Assembly: GCF_004349065.1 (NCBI RefSeq) | Contig: NZ_SMKZ01000002.1 | Coordinates: forward strand, 62,001 to 126,000 | Source of the DNA: Jiangella asiatica | GTDB taxonomy: Bacteria > Actinomycetota > Actinomycetes > Jiangellales > Jiangellaceae | DNA length: 64,000 nt | Direction: 5' to 3' | Part shown: positions 51,102 to 59,592 of the stretch, one piece after another | How the letters are laid out: every line of letters starts with the position of its first letter | Numbering within the stretch: the stretch's first letter is position 1 | Translations under genes and position numbers: made by a program | Notes under the pieces: model-generated | The model's input: only the letters and a program-made list of their open reading frames with translations | What the model was told of the DNA's origin: nothing | The model's database searches: none

Positions 51102-52190
51102 ATGTTCCGGTTCGGGGACAGCGTCAACGTTCACGCCAGTGTCGAGCGGCCCCTGGCCGAGCGCCTTGCCGCCGTCGGCTACGCCGCCATGGGCTACTGG
51201 TTCTATCGCTGGGACTGGGGCGAGGCGATCGCCCTCGACGGTCTGCTCGCGGCCAGCCGCGCCCTGGACAATCCCGCGTACACGACGTTCGCCGTGACCG
51301 AGGCGCAGCGGTGGGCCGACGAGGCCGGAACGAACAGCGATCCCAACCCGTTCGGCCCCGCGGGCGTCTTGTTGGACGCCGTCGAGGGGGGGCTGGTCCG
51401 CGACGACAGCGCCGCGCTGGACTGCCTGCGCCGATACGCCGAGAACGTGCGTGTCGCCGGATCGCGGGTCGGCGCGCTGGCCCACCAGGACGGCGCCACG
51501 ACCGGCTTCGTCGACTCGCTCTACGGCATGCCGGAGCTTCTCGCTCGGTTGGGCCGGCGGCTCGAGACGCCGGCGATGGTGGACGACGCCGTCGCCCTGA
51601 GCCTGGGGCATTGCCGCCTCCTGCAGTCCGAGCGCAGCGGCTTGTTCGCCCACTTCGCCGAGTTCGACGGGGCCGACGGCGCGCGGATCGCCTGGGGCCG
51701 CGGCAACGGATGGGCGGTACTGGGCTTGTCCGATCTGGTGCTCGCGGTGGCACCGGAAACCCCTGGGGCCGACGAGCTCACCCAGCGGTTCGTCGCCATG
51801 CTCGACGGGCTACGAGCCACCCAGGAGCCCGGCGGATGGTGGCGCAACATCCTTGACGACCCGGCCAGCTACCCGGAGGCCTCGACCAGTCTGATGGTGG
51901 TTGCGGCGGTGACCCAGGCGGTCCGGTCCGGACGCGTCGACGCACGCTACCTGACGATGGCCGACGCCGCGTGGAGCTCCCTGGAGCATCGCGTCGACGC
52001 CAACGGCCACGTGGCCGGTGTCTCCTATCGCCCGGGGCTCAACGCCGACCCGGCGCGATACGAGCACACGCCGTTGGTGGGCGCCTACCCGTGGGGACAG
52101 GGCCCGTACCTGCGGGCCGCCTGCCAGAGGCTGGACGACACGGCGGCGCCCACGCGGGCCGAGGGGGAGGGTGCGTCTTGCTCCCCATGA
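51102..52190 (+). CDS. Glycoside hydrolase family 88/105 protein (unsaturated uronyl hydrolase-like)
   Basis: A 362-residue (alpha/alpha)6-barrel protein. The family hallmark WGRGNGWAVLGLSDLV is near residue 200, and the catalytic Asp lies in GFVDSLYGMPELLARLG (near 139). GH88/GH105 enzymes hydrate the 4,5-unsaturated uronic acid left on oligosaccharides by polysaccharide lyases and release it. No signal peptide is present, so it acts on imported oligosaccharides, in keeping with the Dpp-type importer in the same island. GAGAGG lies about 8 bases before the ATG. Its 3' end overlaps the next gene. Confidence 0.88.
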   Translation: MFRFGDSVNVHASVERPLAERLAAVGYAAMGYWFYRWDWGEAIALDGLLAASRALDNPAYTTFAVTEAQRWADEAGTNSDPNPFGPAGVLLDAVEGGLVRDDSAALDCLRRYAENVRVAGSRVGALAHQDGATTGFVDSLYGMPELLARLGRRLETPAMVDDAVALSLGHCRLLQSERSGLFAHFAEFDGADGARIAWGRGNGWAVLGLSDLVLAVAPETPGADELTQRFVAMLDGLRATQEPGGWWRNILDDPASYPEASTSLMVVAAVTQAVRSGRVDARYLTMADAAWSSLEHRVDANGHVAGVSYRPGLNADPARYEHTPLVGAYPWGQGPYLRAACQRLDDTAAPTRAEGEGASCSP

Positions 52191-52891
52191 TCGCGATCTT
52201 CGTGTCGGGGTTCCTGGTCGGTTTCACCGGATTCGGGTTCAACCTGCTGGCCGTGCCGGCGTTGGCTCTGCTGACGCCGGCCAAGGACGCCGTGATCGTG
52301 ACCTTGTTCCTGGGCACCGTCGTCAACGTGGTCATGACGGTGGCCTATCGGCGGCATGTGGAGGTTCGCGTGGCGGCCGTGCTGATCGCCGCCAGCGTGC
52401 CGGGCCTGCTGTTCGGCACCGTCCTGTTCTCGCTGATGACCCCGGGTGTGCTGCGGGTCGTCATCGGTGCGCTGACGGTCGTGTTCGCCGTGGTTCTGCT
52501 GCTTCGCAAGGCGCCGGTCGCGGTGACCCCGCGCAAGCTGGTCACGGCGGGGACCGGGCTCCTCTCCGGCGCGCTGACCAGTACCACGGGCATGGGTGGA
52601 CCGCCGGTCGCGGCATACCTGGTGTCCGGGGTGGCGGAGGTGGACCGGGTCCGGGCGACCCTCATGTTCTATACGGCGATGGCGAGCGTCGCGGCGCTGG
52701 CGCTGCTCGGCGTGTCCGGCGATGTCTCGTCGGGCCAGATGATCCAGGCGGCCCAGCTGGCGCCGTTCGGATTGGCCGGTGTGGTCGCGGGCGCGTTGGT
52801 GTTCCGGAAGTTCCCGCATCTCTACGTGCGGGCCGTTGCCCTGACCCTCGTTCTCGTCGGTGCCGGCGGATTCCTGGTCGCCGTCATTTGA
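52178..52891 (+). CDS. TauE/SafE (TSUP)-family membrane permease
   Basis: A 237-residue eight-helix transporter. The two TSUP halves begin IAIFVSGFLVGFTGFGFNLL and AGTGLLSGALTSTTGMGGPP, the usual Gly-rich first helices. Family members export sulfite, sulfoacetate or other small organic acids. I chose the TTG at 52,178 because GGGAGG stands 7 bases before it; the inner ATG at 52,187 has no site. It overlaps the hydrolase gene by 13 bp. Its place between the sugar genes and the NitT/TauT-type importer hints at release of an anionic product. Confidence 0.88.
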   Translation: MLPMIAIFVSGFLVGFTGFGFNLLAVPALALLTPAKDAVIVTLFLGTVVNVVMTVAYRRHVEVRVAAVLIAASVPGLLFGTVLFSLMTPGVLRVVIGALTVVFAVVLLLRKAPVAVTPRKLVTAGTGLLSGALTSTTGMGGPPVAAYLVSGVAEVDRVRATLMFYTAMASVAALALLGVSGDVSSGQMIQAAQLAPFGLAGVVAGALVFRKFPHLYVRAVALTLVLVGAGGFLVAVI

Positions 52892-52903
52892 CACAAGGTC
52901 GAA

Positions 52904-52931
52904 ACGACATAACAATACATCGTTATCTCGT
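52904..52931. promoter_or_regulatory. Inverted repeat before the NitT/TauT-type importer operon
   Basis: ACGACATAAC (52,904-52,913) and GTTATCTCGT (52,922-52,931) pair at 9 of 10 positions around an 8-base spacer. It contains the CATAAC/CGTTAT half-sites found at the other two promoters of the island, so the same GntR protein may bind, although the spacing differs. Confidence 0.55.
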
Positions 52932-53000
52932 GGGGCGCCCGTGCGCAGCACCGTCCTCGCGCTCGGCACGTCGCCTGCGGGCAGCAACGACTGGAGTGAC

Positions 53001-54251
53001 ATGGGATATCTCAAGCGCCGCACGCTGGCTCTCGCCGCCGTCGCAGCCGCATCCTCGGTCCTGCTCGCTTCGTGTGCCGGCGACGGCGAGGGTGACGCCG
53101 GCACCGCGGACGGAGCCGGCGGGAGGAGCGTCACCGTCAACGTCGGAGGACTCCTGTACGGCCCCTACGACTCGGTCATTCCGAGCCTCATGCAGGAGGA
53201 GGGTCTGTTCGAAGCGGCCGGCGAAGAGCTCGGCCTGGACATCACCGCCAACTACCAGTTCTTCCCCACCGGCGCCCAGGTGATCCAGGGAATGACCGGG
53301 GGAACCCTGGACATCGGGGACATGGGGACGACGCCGCTAGTCGGGCTCGTCTCCCAGGGCCAGGACGTCGTCCCGCTGCACGTCAGCACGGGAAAGCTGC
53401 GGTTCCTCGTCGTCGTCCGGAAGGGATCGGAGTTCCGGAACATGGACGACCTCCGCGGAAAGCGGATCGGTCTGACGGTCGGCACGGACCAGGAGGCCTT
53501 CCTCGACAACATCGCCAAGTACCACCTGGGCGAAAGCTCGGCCAAGGACACGTTCACGCTGGTGAACCTCCAGACGCCCACGCAAGCGGCGTCGATGCCC
53601 GAGGGTGTGGACGCCGCGGTCACCGTCTCGACGGCCTACCTGACCGCCCACGAGGACCTCGGGACCGAAGCGCTGGTCAACTCCTACGGGACGACGGAGG
53701 CGTACTACTCCGGGTCCGAGGGCGACGGCGCCGGCCTGACCCTGGAGGGGGCAACGGACAGTTCGTACCACCCGGAGGCGTTCCTCGCCCATCGCGGCTT
53801 CTGGGTCATGGGCGCCGAGATGTTCGCGGACGATCCGGACGTCGCGACGGCGTGGATGGTGGCGCAGCAGCGTGCGTTGTCCCAGGTGAACGACATGGCG
53901 GCCGAGGAGGCCGCGTCCCGGCTGAGCGACGTCCTCGAACTCGACGACGAGCAGGGCGCGGCGGTGCTGGAAGACGACCTTCTCCGCTCGCGAGGGTTCA
54001 TCTGGACGACCAGGGGTGATGCGCTGAGCCTGCATCTGGCCACCCTGGACAAGGTCGAGGCCGGCCAGATCGACGAGCCGCTGGACTGGCAGCAGACGGT
54101 CGATCTGTTCACCCGGGCCGCGGCCGCGAGCGAGGCGGCCTTCGACGCCACCGGGGGCGCGGCGACCTCCGACGACTTCACGAACGATGCCGAGGATCTT
54201 CGTGGCCTCCCGAGCTGGCAATCCGGTGAGTGGCCGGCGCCCGCCGAGTGA
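53001..54251 (+). CDS. ABC transporter substrate-binding lipoprotein, NitT/TauT (SsuA/ThiY-like)
   Basis: A 416-residue binding protein. Signal peptide KRRTLALAAVAAASSVLLAS with lipobox LASC (Cys near residue 24). The NMT1/SsuA domain has FPTGAQVIQGMTGGTLDIGD and LRGKRIGLTVGTDQEAFLDN. Relatives bind nitrate, taurine, alkanesulfonates, pyrimidine precursors or aromatic acids, so the ligand is probably a small anion. GGAG precedes the ATG at 5 bases. First gene of a four-gene importer operon (binding protein, two permeases, ATPase). Confidence 0.9.
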   Translation: MGYLKRRTLALAAVAAASSVLLASCAGDGEGDAGTADGAGGRSVTVNVGGLLYGPYDSVIPSLMQEEGLFEAAGEELGLDITANYQFFPTGAQVIQGMTGGTLDIGDMGTTPLVGLVSQGQDVVPLHVSTGKLRFLVVVRKGSEFRNMDDLRGKRIGLTVGTDQEAFLDNIAKYHLGESSAKDTFTLVNLQTPTQAASMPEGVDAAVTVSTAYLTAHEDLGTEALVNSYGTTEAYYSGSEGDGAGLTLEGATDSSYHPEAFLAHRGFWVMGAEMFADDPDVATAWMVAQQRALSQVNDMAAEEAASRLSDVLELDDEQGAAVLEDDLLRSRGFIWTTRGDALSLHLATLDKVEAGQIDEPLDWQQTVDLFTRAAAASEAAFDATGGAATSDDFTNDAEDLRGLPSWQSGEWPAPAE

Positions 54252-54275
54252 CGCCTGCTGACCCGGAGAGTGAGA

Positions 54276-55112
54276 ATGTCCAAGCAGGTGACTCTGGCGG
54301 ACAACAATGCGAGCTCCGCCGGGGGCTCCGCGCGCCCCTCGATCACGAGTCGCACCGTCATCGAGTCCGCTCTGCCATGGGTGGCCGTCGTGGCCTTCCT
54401 GCTGGTGTGGCAGCTGGCTGCCGGCTCGATCGCGAACGCCGCCCTGCTGCCGCCGCCGGCGCGCGTGGCCTCCGCTCTCGGCGAGCACATCGCAGATGGC
54501 CAACTCCTGAACAACGCGGTGGCGAGCCTGGGCCGCTTGGCGATGGGCTTCATCATCGCGGTCGTCGTCGGTGCTCCACTCGGCGTTCTGATGGCGCTGT
54601 CCCGAGCCGCGAACGACTTCATCGAACCGGTCGTCGAGATCATCCGTCCGATCTCGGGGATCGCTTGGATCCCACTGGCACTGATCGTTCTCGGTGTCAG
54701 CCAGGCACTCCCGGTGTTCATCATCGCCTACGTCGCGATCTTCCCGATCATGCTCAATACGGCCGCGGCATGCCGAGGGGTGAGCCAAGGACTCTTGCGG
54801 GCGGCGCGGGTCCTGGGACTGTCGAGGTCCGCGATCATCCGCCACGTCGTTCTTCCGGCCGCCGTCGTCGGGGTCATGACAGGTGCCCGCTTGGGCGCCG
54901 GCGGTGCGTGGCTGGCGCTGGTCGCCGCCGAGTTCATCGGCGCGCCGGACGGACTCGGCTTCTCGATCTGGTACTTCGCCGGGATCATCCAGACCGCGGA
55001 GATGATCGCCTACATCTGCGTGACGGGGTTCGGCGGCTATGTCACCGATCGAGCGCTGCGGCTCCTACAGCGACGGCTGACGCCGTGGTCGCCGGCGCTA
55101 CGGGGGATCTGA
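54276..55112 (+). CDS. ABC transporter permease, SsuC/TauC-like
   Basis: A 278-residue six-helix permease. The N-terminal hydrophobic start WVAVVAFLLVWQLAAGSIAN and the EAA-type loop LLRAARVLGLSRSAIIRHVV fit the SsuC/TauC group. GGAG lies 8 bases before the ATG. A second, different permease follows after 1 bp, so the channel is probably a heterodimer, unlike the homodimer of the classical taurine system. Confidence 0.92.
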   Translation: MSKQVTLADNNASSAGGSARPSITSRTVIESALPWVAVVAFLLVWQLAAGSIANAALLPPPARVASALGEHIADGQLLNNAVASLGRLAMGFIIAVVVGAPLGVLMALSRAANDFIEPVVEIIRPISGIAWIPLALIVLGVSQALPVFIIAYVAIFPIMLNTAAACRGVSQGLLRAARVLGLSRSAIIRHVVLPAAVVGVMTGARLGAGGAWLALVAAEFIGAPDGLGFSIWYFAGIIQTAEMIAYICVTGFGGYVTDRALRLLQRRLTPWSPALRGI

Positions 55113-55113
55113 G

Positions 55114-55887
55114 ATGGGGGCCGCGCGTCTGGTTCGGGGCACGACGTCGATCGTGGTGATCCTGGTGGCCTGGCAGCTCTTCGCCGGGCGTATTCCGACG
55201 TCACTGCCGTTTCCCAACGTCGTGGACGTGGCGGAGTCGGCGTACGACCTGGCCGCTTCCGGGGATCTGTGGCAGGCGACCGTGGTGAGCCTGCAACGAG
55301 TCCTCCTCGGGTTCTCCATCGCCGTCGTCATCGCATTGCCCCTGGGCCTCACGATGGGCTACGTGGGTCTCCTGGAACGCTTCCTCGACGGGCTCGTGCA
55401 GGCGTTCAGGTCGATCGCTCCGATCGCCGTCCTGCCGTTGTTCATCCTGTGGTTCGGGCAGGGCGATGTGGCGGCTGCGTCGGTCGTGGCGTACGCCGCG
55501 GTGTTCCCCATCCTCATCAATACGATCGCGGGCGTTCACAGCACGGAGACGCGCCTGGTCGACGCGGCGAGGACGTTGGGCCTGGGGCACCGACACGTCC
55601 TGACCCACGTGGTCCTTCCTGGCTGCACGCCGCAGGTCATGACCGGAATGCGTCTCGGCATGGGGCTGGCCTGGGGGTCGATCATCGCCGCCGAACTGGC
55701 CGTCGGCGCCAAGACCGGCGCCAGCGGCGGGATCGGGCAGCTGATGTTCATCAGCTACGCGTACCAGACCGACGTGAGCGCACTGATCGTGTACATGATC
55801 GTCGTCGGCCTACTCGGGTTCGGTATCGATGCCCTCTTCCGCACCTTCGGGCGGAAGTGGGAGCCACAACGGAGGAGTAGTTCCTGA
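55114..55887 (+). CDS. Second ABC transporter permease, SsuC/TauC-like
   Basis: A 257-residue permease of the same family as its neighbour. GTTSIVVILVAWQLFAGRIP forms the first helix and LVDAARTLGLGHRHVLTHVV the ATPase-contact loop. It shares one base with the ATPase gene start (55,887). Two non-identical permeases occur in some NitT/TauT-type systems for pyrimidine-like or aromatic ligands. Confidence 0.92.
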   Translation: MGAARLVRGTTSIVVILVAWQLFAGRIPTSLPFPNVVDVAESAYDLAASGDLWQATVVSLQRVLLGFSIAVVIALPLGLTMGYVGLLERFLDGLVQAFRSIAPIAVLPLFILWFGQGDVAAASVVAYAAVFPILINTIAGVHSTETRLVDAARTLGLGHRHVLTHVVLPGCTPQVMTGMRLGMGLAWGSIIAAELAVGAKTGASGGIGQLMFISYAYQTDVSALIVYMIVVGLLGFGIDALFRTFGRKWEPQRRSSS

Positions 55888-56693
55888 TGGGGATCATCGA
55901 AGCGACCAGCGTCGGCATGACCTTCGCGGCGACCCGCCAAGGATCGGCGACCGTTGCTTTCCAGGATGTGGATCTCGACATCGAGGAAGGAGAGTTCCTC
56001 TGCATCGTCGGGCCGAGCGGCTGCGGCAAGACGACGCTGCTCAACATCATCGCCGGGTTGGAGCGGCCCACGGCCGGAGTCGTGTCCATGGAGGGCGAGG
56101 AGATCGAGGGTCCGTCTCCGGAGCGGGGGATGCTGTTTCAGGACTACGCCCTCTTTCCGTGGAAGACGGTCTGGGACAACATCACGTTCGGCCTGCGCTA
56201 TGGCGTGCGACGCCGGCAGTATCCGCGACGCCGGCGTGATGAGATCGCGCGCGGGTTCGTCGATCTGGTCGGTCTCCAGGGCTCGGAGGGCAAGTATCCA
56301 CACGAGCTGTCCGGCGGGATGAAGCAACGGTGCGCACTCGCGCGTCTGTTGGCCAACGAACCGGAGGTGCTCCTCATGGACGAGCCCTTCGGGGCATTGG
56401 ACGCTCAGACACGTCTGGTGCTGCAGGACGAACTCGTGCGCGTGTGGGGTGCCGAGCCGTCCGCGCCGAGAAGGAAGACGGTGGTGTTCGTCACGCACTC
56501 GATCGACGAGGCCGTCTTCCTCGCGGATCGCATCGTGGTGATGGGCCGTCGTCCGGGACGGATCAAGGAGATCGTCACCGTCGACCTTCCGCGTCCGCGC
56601 GGGACGCAGACACGTGCCGGATCCCGGTTCCGAGAGCTGACGAACCTCCTGTGGGACGAGATGCGAGACGAGGCCATCGAGGCAGCGCGATAG
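55887..56693 (+). CDS. ABC transporter ATP-binding protein, SsuB/TauB-like
   Basis: A 268-residue ATPase with all motifs: Walker A GPSGCGKTTLLN (about residues 47-58), Q-loop LFQDYALFPWKTVW, signature ELSGGMKQRCALARLL, Walker B VLLMDEPFGALD and FVTHSIDEAVFLADRI. A short basic insertion (GVRRRQYPRRRRDEI) after the Q-loop is unusual for the family. It completes the importer, and the SDR gene follows. Confidence 0.95.
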   Translation: MGIIEATSVGMTFAATRQGSATVAFQDVDLDIEEGEFLCIVGPSGCGKTTLLNIIAGLERPTAGVVSMEGEEIEGPSPERGMLFQDYALFPWKTVWDNITFGLRYGVRRRQYPRRRRDEIARGFVDLVGLQGSEGKYPHELSGGMKQRCALARLLANEPEVLLMDEPFGALDAQTRLVLQDELVRVWGAEPSAPRRKTVVFVTHSIDEAVFLADRIVVMGRRPGRIKEIVTVDLPRPRGTQTRAGSRFRELTNLLWDEMRDEAIEAAR

Positions 56694-56732
56694 TCCGGTT
56701 GGGGATCGGTGTGGGTGATCGAGAAGGGTGAT

Positions 56733-57473
56733 GTGGCGCCGGTGGTGCAGGGAGAGAACGGGGCTCTGATCGTGGGAGCCTCGTCGGAGATCGGTCGGGC
56801 GATAGCTCGGCGGCTGACGGTCAACGGCACGCGGGTCTTCGGCGTCAGCCATGAGGCCGCTAGCGCCGGCACGGACATGGTGGTCCACGAATCCGTCGAT
56901 TGCACGGTGTCCGATGAGGTGGCCGCCGTGTTCCGGCGAGCCAAGGCCGAGCTCGGCAGGCTCGACACGGTGGTGACCGCCGCGGCCGTGTCTCCTCGGG
57001 CCCGGGCCGCCGAGACCACCGACGAGCAGTGGAACGCGGCCCTGTCCAGCACGCTCACGACGGCGTTCCTCGCGGGCCGGGAGGCTCTTCGGTACCTCGA
57101 ACGAGGCGGGTCGATCACCGCCGTCAGCTCGGTGGTCGCCGATCGCGGATCACCGGGCTATGCCGCCTATTCCGCCGCCAAGGGCGGCCTGAACTCGCTC
57201 GTTCGGGTGCTCGCCCTCGAGTGCGGTGCCCGAGGCATCCGGGTCAACGCCGTAGCGCCGGGCCTGATCGGCGGAGCGGAGCTACCAGATGCGGCACGAG
57301 GATACGCACTCGGGCACACCGGCGAACCGGACGACGTGGCCGCCGCCGTCGAGTTCCTGTCGTCGCCCGCGGCCGGTTTCATCACCGGTGTCGTGTTGCC
57401 GGTCGACGGTGGTCTGAGCGCGGCGTCTCCCGTCGCGTTCCTGCGACCGGATCTGGTGGACCTGCTGCGGTGA
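56733..57473 (+). CDS. SDR-family oxidoreductase
   Basis: A 246-residue short-chain dehydrogenase. The cofactor loop is divergent, VGASSEIGRAIARRL, and the catalytic set is Ser in AVSSVVADRG with Tyr and Lys in YAAYSAAKGG. The expected NAG motif is TAAAVS, as in some enoyl-reductase-like SDRs, so the substrate is unclear. The GTG at 56,733 has GAGAAGG 5 bases upstream; GTG codons at 56,709 and 56,715 would add 6-8 residues. It follows the ABC ATPase by 39 bp in the same operon. Confidence 0.88.
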   Translation: MAPVVQGENGALIVGASSEIGRAIARRLTVNGTRVFGVSHEAASAGTDMVVHESVDCTVSDEVAAVFRRAKAELGRLDTVVTAAAVSPRARAAETTDEQWNAALSSTLTTAFLAGREALRYLERGGSITAVSSVVADRGSPGYAAYSAAKGGLNSLVRVLALECGARGIRVNAVAPGLIGGAELPDAARGYALGHTGEPDDVAAAVEFLSSPAAGFITGVVLPVDGGLSAASPVAFLRPDLVDLLR

Positions 57474-57520
57474 ACCGCGTCGGCAACGGAAATCGATACC
57501 TACCCGCATCGGAGGATGCT

Positions 57521-57994
57521 GTGCAGTCACCAGGGCATGCCGCGATCGAGCGTGCGTTGACGCAGCTGAGCCTGCAGTACACGCATTGGGTCGATTCCGG
57601 ACAAGGAAGCCGTCTTGCGTCGCTGTTCACCGAGGACGGTTGCTTCGATGCTGGAGGCGTGCGAATGGTCGGCCAGCAGGAGCTGCGGAGAGGATTCGCG
57701 ATCCGGGAAGGTCGCCGTGATCTTCTCACCCGTCACGTGTGCACGAACATGCTCTTCGAGATCCACGACGATCGACGCGCCTCCGGCGTGATCTACCTGA
57801 CTCTCTATCGCGCGAGCGTGCCGGAGGCGGCCGAGCTGCCGGTGGAGTTCTCCGGGCCCGCGGTGGTGGGCACGTACCACGACGACTACGCGCGTGTCGG
57901 AGATGCCTGGCTGATCCGGTCACGTCAGGCACGCCTGGCCTTCGTGAGCCCCGACGACGTCACGTGGTCACTCGACGACGACCCGGAAGGGTGA
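57521..57994 (+). CDS. NTF2-like (SnoaL-type) protein
   Basis: A 157-residue cone-shaped-fold protein. The helix and first strands are ALTQLSLQYTHWVDSGQGSR and LASLFTEDGCFDAGG, and the end has RVGDAWLIRSRQARLAF, all usual for SnoaL-type NTF2-like proteins. Such proteins act as small isomerases, dehydratases or hydrolases on ring compounds, or only bind ligands. The GTG at 57,521 has GGAGG 5 bases upstream. Placed with an SDR and an anion importer it suggests a short pathway on a small acid, not identified. Confidence 0.82.
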   Translation: MQSPGHAAIERALTQLSLQYTHWVDSGQGSRLASLFTEDGCFDAGGVRMVGQQELRRGFAIREGRRDLLTRHVCTNMLFEIHDDRRASGVIYLTLYRASVPEAAELPVEFSGPAVVGTYHDDYARVGDAWLIRSRQARLAFVSPDDVTWSLDDDPEG

Positions 57995-58017
57995 GTGGCC
58001 CGGCGGGGTGCTGTCGG

Positions 58018-58746
58018 TCATTGCCGATTGAGCTTGAGTCGGTACTTCATCCGGTCGCCCCGGTACATCAGATACTCGAAGATGATCGGCCGTGAGTCCG
58101 GCGCCGCGAAGGACGTTCGCTCGATGAGGAGGATCGGCGCGCCCGGCTCGGTCGCGAGCAGGTCCGCGACCCGTGCGTCGGCGACCGACGCCTGGAGTAC
58201 GTAGTCGGCGTCGGAAAGCGCCAGCTCGTACCTTTCTTCCAGGATGCTGTAGAATGGATCGACTTCCAGGTTCTCCTGGGCTATTCGAGAACCCAGCGAC
58301 TCCGGAAAATAGCTGTCGTCGAACGAGATCGGTTGACCGTTCGCGAGCCGGACCCGTTCGATATGGATGGCGTACTCGTCGACATTCAGGCGCAGATTGT
58401 CGGCCACGACTTTGCTCGCCGGAACCTTCTCGATGGTGACGACCTTCGCGCTGGCGTCCAGGCCCAACGCGTTCATGTCCTCGACGAAGCCGGTCAGCTT
58501 CTCGAGGCGCTGTTCCAGCTGCGGCTCGTTGACGAAGCTGCCTCGGCCCGGGTGGCGCCGTATGACGCCCATGGTCTGAAGGTCACGCAGGGCCCGTCGG
58601 ACGGTGGTGCGGCTGACGTCGTAGCGTGCGATGAGCTCTGGCTCTGTTGGGATCTGGTCGCCCGGCCTGAAACGCCCGACCTCGATTTGCGCCAGCAATT
58701 CGTTCCGGATCATCGAATGCATCGTGGCGTCGGTTGTTCTTTCCAT
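58018..58746 (-). CDS. GntR-family regulator, HutC/FarR (UTRA) subfamily
   Basis: A 242-residue regulator. Residues 10-75 are the winged helix (IPTEPELIARYDVSRTTVRR, then MGVIRRHPGRGSFVNEPQ), and 95-240 the UTRA ligand domain (IHIERVRLANGQPISFDDSY, LLIERTSFAAPDSRPIIFEY). UTRA regulators respond to sugar phosphates or small acids. The ATG at 58,746 has GAGGAAA about 8 bases upstream. It converges with the NTF2-like gene and closes the island cluster. Shared palindromes at three island promoters suggest it controls all of them and itself. Confidence 0.94.
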   Translation of the reverse strand: MERTTDATMHSMIRNELLAQIEVGRFRPGDQIPTEPELIARYDVSRTTVRRALRDLQTMGVIRRHPGRGSFVNEPQLEQRLEKLTGFVEDMNALGLDASAKVVTIEKVPASKVVADNLRLNVDEYAIHIERVRLANGQPISFDDSYFPESLGSRIAQENLEVDPFYSILEERYELALSDADYVLQASVADARVADLLATEPGAPILLIERTSFAAPDSRPIIFEYLMYRGDRMKYRLKLNRQ

Positions 58747-58783
58747 CAAGGTTTCCTCGCTCGGAGCGGCCCCAACACGCTTG

Positions 58784-58797
58784 ATACTACGTTATGC
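58784..58797 (-). promoter_or_regulatory. GntR-type site before the GntR gene
   Basis: On the minus strand CATAACGTAGTATC lies 38 bp before the start. Its CATAACGT half matches the 50,189 site exactly, and TAGTAT can be the -10 hexamer, so binding would block transcription of the regulator itself. Confidence 0.55.
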
Positions 58798-58908
58798 CCT
58801 GCTTGTCGCGGGCGTTGATGCGATGCGTGCAGACCGTATTCGCATGCCTGTGTATGGCGGCACTTCGCGGGTCAACCCGGGCCGTCGGCGTGGGCCCCTG
58901 GTGTCACG

Positions 58909-59067
58909 TCACATCCGCTCGGGGATGATCGCCATCCCCTGACCGCCGCCCACGCACATGGTCTCCAGGCCGATCGTGCCGTCGGTCGACGCCAGCCCGT
59001 TGAGCAGCGTGGTCATGATCCGCGCGCCGGTGGACCCGAACGGGTGGCCGAGCGCGATCGCCCCGCC
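58909..59067 (-). pseudogene. Acetyl-CoA acyltransferase (thiolase), C-terminal remnant
   Basis: The last 52 codons of a thiolase: [20 protein letters not shown] (with the catalytic His) and [18 protein letters not shown] (with the catalytic Cys). The N-terminal 330 or more residues are missing. The frame before it (to about 59,255) has no clear family, and then becomes the DNA ligase piece, so three unrelated sequences share one open frame (58,909-59,511). Confidence 0.82.
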
Positions 59068-59259
59068 ATGGCGGTCGAGCTCCTCTCGCACGACCTCCTC
59101 GAGTCGAGTGACCGGCATCTCCGCGACCAGGCCGTCGGCCCGTTCAGCGTGCACGTGGAGCGCGAACCCGATCCTGTCGTGGATTCGGTCGACGTAGGAG
59201 AACGATGGTCCGCGAGCACCTCGCAGCCGGGATGGGTTTGCTGCTTCGCGCTTGTAGAC

Positions 59260-59454
59260 CTGTCTCTGCGAGTTTTTGATCTTTAGCCAGTCTCGAGTGC
59301 GCTTTCCGGGTTCGTACCGGCTGCGTAGGCGTTTCGCGACGATGCCCTCCAAACGCTGCTCTGCCGATGCCTGGAGGAAGGTCTCCCCGTTGCCCTTCAT
59401 GTACGCCGGAACTTGCCAGCCGGTTCCGGACGGAATGACCTGCTCTGGCTCGGC
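59260..59454 (-). pseudogene. ATP-dependent DNA ligase, middle fragment
   Basis: Sixty-five codons: [40 protein letters not shown] (ligase motif IV region EGIVAKR) and [19 protein letters not shown] (motif V region, WLKIK). Its N-terminal neighbour is the fragment at 41,280-40,852: joined there, the spacing from the double Arg to the Trp of GTGWQVP is the same as I expect in intact LigD-type ligases. After NSQRQ the similarity ends, so the OB-fold part was already lost. Confidence 0.85.
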
Positions 59455-59592
59455 CGGATCTCCGGTGGCCAGAGCTACGACGCACTGATCGCCTTCACCG
59501 CAGCCGAGCACGACGCCACCTTGCTCAGCCTGGATCGGCGCGCGGCGATGGTCTACGAGGCGTTGGGAATCTCTCCCGAGCTGTTGTCCTAG
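59452..59592 (+). pseudogene. VapC-type PIN toxin, 3' part
   Basis: In frame with the 5' part if joined at [25 protein letters not shown], then [20 protein letters not shown] and a stop at 59,590-59,592. It supplies the third and fourth acidic residues of the PIN active site (SYDAL and LSLDRR). It has no start codon of its own. Its stop shares CTAG with the stop of the converging SDR gene. Confidence 0.88.
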
